Part shown: piece after piece, positions 58,729 through 64,000 of the stretch | How the letters are laid out: the number at the start of each line of letters is the position of its first letter | Position numbering within the stretch: position 1 is the first letter of the stretch | Source of the DNA: Knoellia aerolata DSM 18566 | GTDB taxonomy: Bacteria; Actinomycetota; Actinomycetes; Actinomycetales; Dermatophilaceae | Direction of reading: 5' to 3' | Assembly: GCF_000768695.1 (NCBI RefSeq) | Contig: NZ_AVPL01000017.1 | Location: 1-64,000, forward strand | DNA length: 64,000 nt | Made by a program: the position numbers and the translations under genes | Notes under the pieces: model-generated | The model's input: only the letters and a program-made list of their open reading frames with translations | What the model was told of the DNA's origin: nothing | Databases searched by the model: none

Positions 58729-59646
58729 GTGGCCGAGGGACACGCCGTCCACGGCATCGCCGGGCGCCTGCGCCAGTTCGTCGGCCAGCCGGTGCGGTCG
58801 TGCTCACCCAACGGTGAGTTCGCCGCCGAGGTCTTCGACCGTCGGGTCGTCGCCGACGCCCAGGCCGTGGGCAAGCACCTGCTCGTCTCGGCGGTCGGCG
58901 TCGAGCTCACCGCCCACCTCCACCTCGCCATGGACGGCGCGGTCTCCGTCCGCCGGCACACGCGTGCACTGGACGGGGACTTCCCGCGGACCGAACCGCC
59001 CGTTCACGGCAACGTCTCGTGGCGGCTCCTGTCGGCGACGCACCTCGGGGAGCTCACCGACCCCGCGGTCTGCGAGCTCCTCGACGGCGACGGGGTCCTC
59101 GCGCTGCGCGCGCGACTCGGGCCGGACCCGCTGCGCGCGGACGCCGAGCCGGACCTCGCGCGCCGGCGCATCCAGGCCTCCCGCCGGCCCGTCGGCGCCC
59201 TCCTCATCGACCAGAAGGTCATCGCCGGCATCGGCAACGTCTACCGTGCCGAACTGCTCCACCGTGCCCGGCTCGACCCGTTCACCCCGGGCCGCGACAT
59301 CGACGACGACACCTTCGGCGCGCTCTGGCAGGACGCCGTCGACCTCATGACGCTGGGCTTGGGCGCCCGCTGGATCGTCACGGACGAGGCGCAGATGGTG
59401 GCTGCGCGCGAGGTACTCGTGCGCGGCGAGCGGGTGCCTCGATGGCCCAAGAGGTATGCCGTCTACGGCTGGGCCGGGCGTCCGTGCCCCGTGTGCGGCA
59501 CGACGGTGCAGGCGCAGCGGATGGGGCTGCAACGGATGTTCTGGTGCCCGGCCTGCCAAGGCGTCGGGAGCCCGGCTCGGGCCGGCGAGGTCGAGGGACA
59601 CACGATGGCGTTGCCGAGCGTGTGGCCGGAGCCGACGCGGCGGTAG
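58729..59646 (+). CDS. Nei/Fpg-family glycosylase with Ala in place of Pro2
   Basis: This 305-aa paralogue of the 22-858 enzyme keeps CSPNGEFAAEV, AVGKHLLVS with the hairpin Lys, DQKVIAGIGNVYRAELL and a four-Cys zinc finger (CPVCG ... WCPAC). Its GTG start gives M-A-E-G-H: Glu3 is kept but the catalytic proline is Ala. A start further upstream is blocked by TGA at 58724. It also has a 25-residue tail after the zinc finger. It may have altered lyase activity or serve as a damage sensor. Confidence 0.85.
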   Translation: MAEGHAVHGIAGRLRQFVGQPVRSCSPNGEFAAEVFDRRVVADAQAVGKHLLVSAVGVELTAHLHLAMDGAVSVRRHTRALDGDFPRTEPPVHGNVSWRLLSATHLGELTDPAVCELLDGDGVLALRARLGPDPLRADAEPDLARRRIQASRRPVGALLIDQKVIAGIGNVYRAELLHRARLDPFTPGRDIDDDTFGALWQDAVDLMTLGLGARWIVTDEAQMVAAREVLVRGERVPRWPKRYAVYGWAGRPCPVCGTTVQAQRMGLQRMFWCPACQGVGSPARAGEVEGHTMALPSVWPEPTRR

Positions 59647-59919
59647 GCCGGCACGATGGCTTCGAGGGGAACTGTCGACCCGGGTCGCAGCCGGACCTGG
59701 TCGCGCCGATGGCAGAGCGACGTCGTCCGGCCGAAGAGGAGCCCGGCCACGTCGTCGTGGCTGAGTCCCGAGGGCGTGTGGGAGATCTTCGTGACGGGCG
59801 CGGCGAGGATGTCGGCAATGTCATCCGGGCCGGTGGGAGCCGCTCGGTCCTCGGCGCCGCGCTCTGTTTTCGGCGCCGCGCTCGGTCGCCGGCGCCCGCA
59901 CGTCGTTGTGGACGGCCCT

Positions 59920-60123
59920 GTGCACTGCTGCGCCCCAGCGCAGCACGCGAACCCCGCCCCACCGCTGTGCACTGCTGCACCCCAGCGCAGCAGTGCACAG
60001 TCGCGACGCGGTCAGGGTGTGCACTGCTGCGGCTCAGCGCAGCAGCGCACAGTGCCGCGCGAGGGGCGGGCGGGGCGGGGGTCAGCCGGCTGCACTGCTG
60101 CGGCTCAGCGCAGCAGTGCACAG
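59920..60123. repeat. four palindromes of the same family (cluster B)
   Basis: Units start near 59920, 59966, 60018 and 60090. Unit 2 (59966-59999) has arms TGTGCACTGCTGC and GCAGCAGTGCACA nearly perfect, and units 3 and 4 share the loop GGCTCA. Unit 1 has a decayed right arm. Spacers vary from 12 to 37 bp. The gene-free interval 59647-60431 otherwise holds an open frame on the minus strand near 59640-59830 with GC-rich third positions that I could not assign. Confidence 0.9.
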
Positions 60124-60431
60124 GTCAGATCAGGGACGACGTCAGCGGGTACGTGAAGACAGGGGAGCCCGACGTGCGCCAGCGCGATGGCGCCCAGCCC
60201 TCGGCGTGCGCGCCCATCCCGACCCGTTTCATGCCGCACACCTCATCGCCCGGTGAGGACCGCGTGACGGACGGGCCCACCGACTCGCCGACGCCGGACC
60301 ACGTGCCGCCGCGCACCTGGCGACGCAGACCGCGCAGCCCGAGGGCGATCCCGGCAGGGAGGGCGAAAGCCGGCCGGCAAGCGCCCGCCGTGGACGTCAC
60401 CGTGGCGGGAGGCGACGGCGACCCGTGCCGG

Positions 60432-60941
60432 TCAGCGCGAGGTGGTCAGGGGCCGGACGACGAGAACGGGCCACGGCGCACGACGGGCGGCCTCGGGCGA
60501 CTGCGGGTGCAGCAGCTCGACGGACCAGGCGTCCCCGGCCAGGGCGAAGGCGTGGTCGGCCGCCTCGAGGGCGCTCACCACGGTGTCGTCCCACGGACCG
60601 TCGTCGAAGTCGCTGAGGTGCTGCAGCGTGTGCCACAGCCGGTCCTCGAGGGAGCGCTCGCTCACCGACAGAGGACCCTCGAGAAGGGCGAGGAGGGAGC
60701 GGGAGCCGCCGTCGACGGCGTTCTGGGCAGTGAGCTCCCGCACGGCGCCGTAGACGTCGAAGCTGCTGTTGGGACTGCCCAGCCGGCCGGTCGTCACGAC
60801 ACGGACGTCCGGTCCGTCAACGGCGACGCGGGCACCGGGGAAGGGCTCGGGCGCGCTGCGCACCCACGTGCGCACCTCGGCCAGCGGGCCTCGGTCCTCG
60901 TCCGTCACGGTCGGGTCGGAGAGGGTGTGGGTCAGGGTCAT
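60432..60941 (-). CDS. shortened YqcI/YcgG paralogue
   Basis: This 169-aa protein aligns by eye with the 57819-58505 protein: GRLGSPNSSFDVYGAVREL, LWHTLQHLSDFDDGPWDDTVVSA and LHPQSPEAARRAPWPVLVV. It lacks the first conserved block (CLGARAVFNRDR) in good form and stops right after the RRAPWPVL block, missing the LHAQFEQLK region and 40 residues more. It may be a degenerate duplicate or a specialised short form. Frame and GC3 are intact, so it is probably still translated. Confidence 0.75.
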   Translation of the reverse strand: MTLTHTLSDPTVTDEDRGPLAEVRTWVRSAPEPFPGARVAVDGPDVRVVTTGRLGSPNSSFDVYGAVRELTAQNAVDGGSRSLLALLEGPLSVSERSLEDRLWHTLQHLSDFDDGPWDDTVVSALEAADHAFALAGDAWSVELLHPQSPEAARRAPWPVLVVRPLTTSR

Positions 60942-61083
60942 CGGTGGCTCCTCGCGCAGTCCGGGCGTCGCGCCTCGGAGATGTCGGGCGCCGAGCCCGA
61001 GCTGTCTCGAACCTAGGCGTGGTGACCGCGCCGGACTACCTCCCTAGGGGTGGCAGGAGCGCCCTGCCCGGCTACGATCGAGC

Positions 61084-61620
61084 GTGACCACTCTCGTCCT
61101 CACCGTCATCGGCGACGACCGCGCCGGACTCGTCAAGGCCCTCGCCGACGTCATCGCGGAGGGCGGCGGCAACTGGGAGCGCAGCCATCTCAGCGAGCTC
61201 GGCGGCAAGTTCGCCGGCATCGTCCTCGTCACCGTGCCCGAGGACCGGGCCGATGCCCTGCGTGCCGCCCTGGCGCCCCTCGAGGGGCTCCTCGACGTGT
61301 CCGTGCACTCGGGGTCGACGCCCAGCCCCGGCGAGGCCGCCGACCCGGACGACCTCCGGCACGTGCGCATCGAGCTCCTCGGCAACGACCGCCCGGGCAT
61401 CGTCGGTGCCGTGTCCGGCGTCCTGGCCCGCCACGGTCTCAGCGTCGCCTCGCTCGAGAGTGTCACCCGCGACGCACCGATGGCGGGCGGGCGCCTCTTC
61501 GACGCCCGTGCGGTCGTCACGGTGCCGCGGGACGTCGACCTCGCGCTCGTGCAGACCGACCTCGAGGAGATCGCGAGCGAGATCATGGTCGAGGTGTCGC
61601 TCAGCCCGGACGAGGGCTGA
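61084..61620 (+). CDS. double-ACT-domain protein, GcvR-like
   Basis: This 178-aa protein consists of two ACT domains: LVLTVIGDDRAGLVKALADVI from the start and VRIELLGNDRPGIVGAVSGVL from about residue 92. The arrangement matches the glycine-cleavage repressor GcvR, an amino-acid-sensing regulator without its own HTH. The GTG at 61084 is the first codon of the domain. No gcv genes nearby, so the target is unknown. Confidence 0.85.
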   Translation: MTTLVLTVIGDDRAGLVKALADVIAEGGGNWERSHLSELGGKFAGIVLVTVPEDRADALRAALAPLEGLLDVSVHSGSTPSPGEAADPDDLRHVRIELLGNDRPGIVGAVSGVLARHGLSVASLESVTRDAPMAGGRLFDARAVVTVPRDVDLALVQTDLEEIASEIMVEVSLSPDEG

Positions 61621-61640
61621 CCTCCAGCCCTCGCTCCCTG

Positions 61641-61712
61641 CCGGACCCGCCCGCGCCCGGACCCGCCCGCGCCCGGACCCGCCCGGACCCGCCCGCGCCC
61701 GGAACCGGTCCC
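61641..61712. repeat. 16-bp GC-rich tandem repeats
   Basis: CCGGACCCGCCCGCGC recurs at 61641, 61657 and 61683 with a shortened copy at 61673, followed by CCGGAACCGGTCCCGG. It begins 20 nt after the ACT gene stop and could act as its terminator region. Confidence 0.7.
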
Positions 61713-61759
61713 GGCCCCGGTCCCACCGAGGCGGTGGGCCGGTGGGCCACGATGGGCAC

Positions 61760-62266
61760 ATGCAGGCGCTGGAGCTGCTCCTCGACGACGACACCGATGA
61801 CGCGGTGCGGCGGGAGTGGCTGACGCTCAGCCGGGCCGGGCTGCCGAGCCAGGCCGACCACACCGGGGGGACGAACGCCCCCCACATCACGGTGCTCGCC
61901 ACCGACGACCTGCCGGCGTCCGACGAGGAGGTCGGGGCGTCCCTCACGGGCCTGGTCCCGGTGACCGTGCGGCTCGGGCCGGTCATCGCGTTCCCCGGAC
62001 GACGGCTCGTCCTCGCCCGCCTCGTCGTCGCCGACGCCATGCTGCTCCAGCTCCACGCGACCGTCGTCGCCGCGAGCCGCGCCGCCCCCAGCCCGCTCAC
62101 CACCCCGGGCAGGTGGGTGCCCCACGTGACGCTCGCACGCGGCATACCGATGGGTGATCTGGGTGCGGCACTGTCGCTGCTGCGGACGCCCGGCCTGGAC
62201 GGCTCCGCGACCCGGCTGAGGCGATGGGACAGCGTGGAGAGGAAGACCTACCCGGTCCACTGCTGA
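61760..62266 (+). CDS. 2'-5' RNA ligase-like 2H phosphoesterase
   Basis: This 168-aa protein has the two H-x-T motifs of the 2H phosphoesterase superfamily, APHITVLA near residue 36 and VPHVTLAR near 119, spaced normally. Such enzymes cleave or ligate 2',5' RNA bonds or cyclic nucleotides; the substrate is unknown. The ATG at 61760 precedes MQALELLLDDD, the expected start; the longer frame upstream is repeat read-through. Confidence 0.85.
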   Translation: MQALELLLDDDTDDAVRREWLTLSRAGLPSQADHTGGTNAPHITVLATDDLPASDEEVGASLTGLVPVTVRLGPVIAFPGRRLVLARLVVADAMLLQLHATVVAASRAAPSPLTTPGRWVPHVTLARGIPMGDLGAALSLLRTPGLDGSATRLRRWDSVERKTYPVHC

Positions 62267-62299
62267 CGCGGTCCGGCACGAGCAGCGCAGCAACCGCGT

Positions 62300-62920
62300 T
62301 CAGAGCATGCGGCGGAGCTGGCCCTGCCGGGCGTGCCCGAGCATGAGGCCGACGTGCACCGCGATGGCGGCGAAGAACAGCAGGTGTGCGGCGACGTGGA
62401 CACCGAGCCAGTGGCTCCCCACCTCGAGGAGCAGCAGTCCGGTGAGGGGGATGACGAACAGCAGGCCGATGAGCACCTTCTCGGTCACGGCCGAGATGCG
62501 CCTCGCCGCCGGGCCCAGGTGCTCGGCCCACGGCGGCAGCCCGTGACGCCGCCACAGGACCCGGGCGATGCCCAGAGCGAGGACGAGCAGGCCGAGAGCG
62601 ACGTGCGCGAGGGGCAGCGACGGGTCGGTCGGCCGGTGGAGCGAGTCCCGGACGAACTCGTCGTCGGCACGGTCGCTGCGCGCCTCCAGCTCGTCCTCGA
62701 GCCGGGCGACCTCGTCGCGAGCGGCGTCCCGGGCGTCGCCCTCGAGGCTGTCGGCCCGATCCTCGAGCTGCTCCAGGCGAGCCTCCTGGGCCGCGAACGC
62801 GCCGTCGTCGGCCTCCATGCTCCAGCCCACGACGAACTGGGCGCTCAGGGCGAGCACCGTCACCCAGTGCAGGATCTTGGAGACCCGCCCGTAGCCGTGA
62901 GGACCGTTGCGCCAGCGCAT
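62300..62920 (-). CDS. cytochrome b561-type membrane protein with coiled-coil insert
   Basis: This 206-aa four-helix protein has His18 in YGRVSKILHWVTVLALSAQF and further His at 106, 175, 179 and 189, suitable for two b haems. It should move electrons across or within the membrane. Between helices 1 and 2 lies an insert at about residues 41-92 (EARLEQLEDRADSLEGDARD and on) with heptad Leu/Ala/acidic pattern, which normal b561 proteins lack. CGGCATAC lies nearby in the next gene. Confidence 0.85.
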   Translation of the reverse strand: MRWRNGPHGYGRVSKILHWVTVLALSAQFVVGWSMEADDGAFAAQEARLEQLEDRADSLEGDARDAARDEVARLEDELEARSDRADDEFVRDSLHRPTDPSLPLAHVALGLLVLALGIARVLWRRHGLPPWAEHLGPAARRISAVTEKVLIGLLFVIPLTGLLLLEVGSHWLGVHVAAHLLFFAAIAVHVGLMLGHARQGQLRRML

Positions 62921-63015
62921 GGACCGACCCTAGAGGTCCGCTGCGCGGTGACCGGTCGTGCGCGTCGCTGCGATTCGGCTGCGGATCCGCTGTGGGGGTG
63001 CGCGAGGATGCGCGG

Positions 63016-64000
63016 GTGGACCTCGACGCGCAGGACGACACCCGCTCCGGACCCGAGCCGGACGCCGGTGGCGCCAGCAGCGCCGACAGCCTCCATGGCG
63101 GCGAGCCGTTGAGCGCGCGCACCGCGGCTGCCCTCGTCTTCGGCTCGAGCGCCGCCGTCCTCGTCGTGGAGCTCGTCGCCCTGCGCCTCCTCGCGCCCTA
63201 CCTCGGGCTCACCCTCGAGACCAGCACGCTCGTCATCGGCGTCGCCCTGGCCGCGATCGCGGCCGGTGCCTGGGTGGGTGGGCGCGTCGCCGACGGCACC
63301 GACTCCCGGCGCCTCCTGGGGCCGCTCCTCGCGACGTCCGGCGCGTGCGTGGCGCTCATGCCGGTGGTCGTGCGCGGGGGTGGGGAGGTCGCCGGCGCGG
63401 GGGTCTTCCTCTTCGCCGCCGCGGCCATCTTCGTCCCGGGCGCCCTGCTCTCGGCGATCTCGCCGATCGTGGCGACGCTCCGCCTCACCGACCTCGCCCG
63501 GACCGGCAGCGTCGTCGGCGGGCTCTCCGGCGTGGGCACCCTCGGCGCCATCGCGGGGACGGTCCTCACCGGCTTCGTCTTCGTCACCGCGTTCCCCGTG
63601 AGCGCGATCCTCGTGGGCCTCGGCGTGGTGCTCGTCCTCGCCGGCGTGGTCGTCGGGGCCCGGCTCGGTCGCGGCGGCCGGTCCGGGCTGGTGCGGACGG
63701 CCCCGCCGGCCCTGCTCGTGGTCCCGGGCCTGCTCGGCGCCGTCTGGGGTCCGGGCAGCTGCGACGTCGAGACGGTCTACCACTGCGCCCGGGTCGTCCA
63801 GGACGACGACCGCCCCACCGGGCGGGTGCTCGTCCTCGACGGGCTCCGGCACTCCTACGTCGACCTGGCGGACCCGACCCACCTCGAGTTCGACTACATC
63901 GCCGCGCTGGCGTCGGTGGCGGACACCGCGTTCCCGGCGACCGAACCCCTCACCGCCTACCACCTCGGCGGGGGCGGGCTCACCCTCCCGCGCTACCTCG
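63016..64000 (+). CDS. spermidine-synthase-like membrane protein (partial)
   Basis: The frame runs past the window end, so only 328 residues are seen. After a polar leader (VDLDAQDDTRSGPEPD) come seven or so hydrophobic segments (FGSSAAVLVVELVALRLLAPY, GVALAAIAAGAWVGGRVAD, SGVGTLGAIAGTVLTGFVF). A soluble part then starts, VVQDDDRPTGRVLVLDGLRHSYVDL and YHLGGGGLTLPRYL, the beginning of the spermidine-synthase/SAM-methyltransferase fold. GTG starts at 62992 or 62998 are alternatives. Likely a fused MFS/spermidine-synthase-like protein; substrate unknown. Confidence 0.8.
   Translation, partial: MDLDAQDDTRSGPEPDAGGASSADSLHGGEPLSARTAAALVFGSSAAVLVVELVALRLLAPYLGLTLETSTLVIGVALAAIAAGAWVGGRVADGTDSRRLLGPLLATSGACVALMPVVVRGGGEVAGAGVFLFAAAAIFVPGALLSAISPIVATLRLTDLARTGSVVGGLSGVGTLGAIAGTVLTGFVFVTAFPVSAILVGLGVVLVLAGVVVGARLGRGGRSGLVRTAPPALLVVPGLLGAVWGPGSCDVETVYHCARVVQDDDRPTGRVLVLDGLRHSYVDLADPTHLEFDYIAALASVADTAFPATEPLTAYHLGGGGLTLPRYL

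Larger units (their letters stand above)
612..62147. repeat. iterated octamer GTATGCCG / CGGCATAC, at least 38 copies
   Basis: First bases of copies reading GTATGCCG on the plus strand: 3736, 4846, 6241, 8617, 10574, 12963, 14823, 16302, 22988, 27643, 29440, 37616, 41118, 42765, 43196, 45070, 46606, 49290, 56831, 59454. Copies reading CGGCATAC: 612, 5049, 6483, 11386, 15235, 17045, 18661, 20396, 26046, 27675, 31210, 33507, 40213, 43588, 46530, 54522, 55681, 62140. Every GTATGCC found is followed by G. Found by eye, so a few may be missed. The longest gap is 49.3-54.5 kb. Confidence 0.85.

Noticed and set aside
59019-61016. 665-aa plus-strand frame
   Set aside because: Composition is Arg/Pro/Gly-rich, it crosses palindrome cluster B and runs antisense to the YqcI/YcgG paralogue.

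Overview
The window is chromosomal DNA from a very GC-rich actinobacterium (third codon positions almost always G or C, many GTG starts, an Lsr2 nucleoid protein, an actinobacterial-type Ku/split-LigD repair set, TTGTCCACA-type DnaA boxes). Gene content fits Micrococcales, perhaps near Intrasporangiaceae, but that placement is only a guess. Genes are packed in operons with 4- or 8-nt stop/start overlaps. There are no rRNA or tRNA genes, insertion sequences or convincing prophage genes.

Layout. 0-9.3 kb: a Nei1-type DNA glycosylase, a DrrA/DrrB-like ABC exporter, Ku with a separate ATP-dependent DNA ligase and LigD-type polymerase (NHEJ), a FhuF-like 2Fe-2S protein, Lsr2, LysS with a 57-aa membrane protein, and OsmC. 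9.3-10.2 kb: an intergenic patch with four tandem palindromes and 14 in-register hexamers, next to an HTH gene. 10.3-20.4 kb: a complete myo-inositol catabolic operon (GntR regulator divergent from iolG1-iolE-iolC-aldolase-iolB-iolD-iolG2, then mmsA/iolA). 20.4-27.5 kb: a DUF427 gene, a conserved hypothetical and a six-gene Mrp Na+/H+ antiporter operon (A/B fused, C, D, E, F, G). 27.7-31.5 kb: class Ia ribonucleotide reductase nrdAB behind a cobalamin riboswitch. 31.6-34.2 kb: an acyl-lipid desaturase with its ferredoxin-reductase partner and a perfect-palindrome operator. 35.1-42.9 kb: a BMP-type nucleoside ABC importer followed by a cupin, an MTA/SAH-type deaminase and a 6-oxopurine-type nucleoside phosphorylase. 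42.9-46.8 kb: gamma-glutamyltransferase, a MATE exporter, two DUF202 proteins and a DUF2277 protein. 46.8-50.3 kb: dnaB, preceded by a cluster of DnaA boxes and interrupted by two inteins. 50.3-64 kb: DinB-like, YnfA, a large LuxR-type ATPase regulator, a PEP-mutase-family enzyme, DUF2252, a DUF1989/YqcI-YcgG pair, a second Nei-like glycosylase whose catalytic proline is replaced, a second palindrome cluster, a shortened YqcI-YcgG paralogue, a double-ACT protein, a 2H phosphoesterase, a cytochrome b561 with a coiled-coil insert, and a spermidine-synthase-like membrane protein cut by the window end.

The most unusual signal is not a gene. The octamer GTATGCCG (reverse complement CGGCATAC) occurs at least 38 times by eye, on both strands, in genes and between them, against roughly two expected from base composition. 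In coding regions it appears as Tyr-Ala or Ala-Tyr written with the otherwise rare codons TAT or GCA. One inverted pair forms the 17-bp terminator stem after nrdB, the arrangement known for DNA-uptake sequences of Neisseria and Haemophilus. Second is a family of 34-36 bp palindromes (arms TGTGCACTGCTGCG) in two tandem clusters 50 kb apart. All functional statements come from reading the sequence and knowledge of the families; no database search was run.
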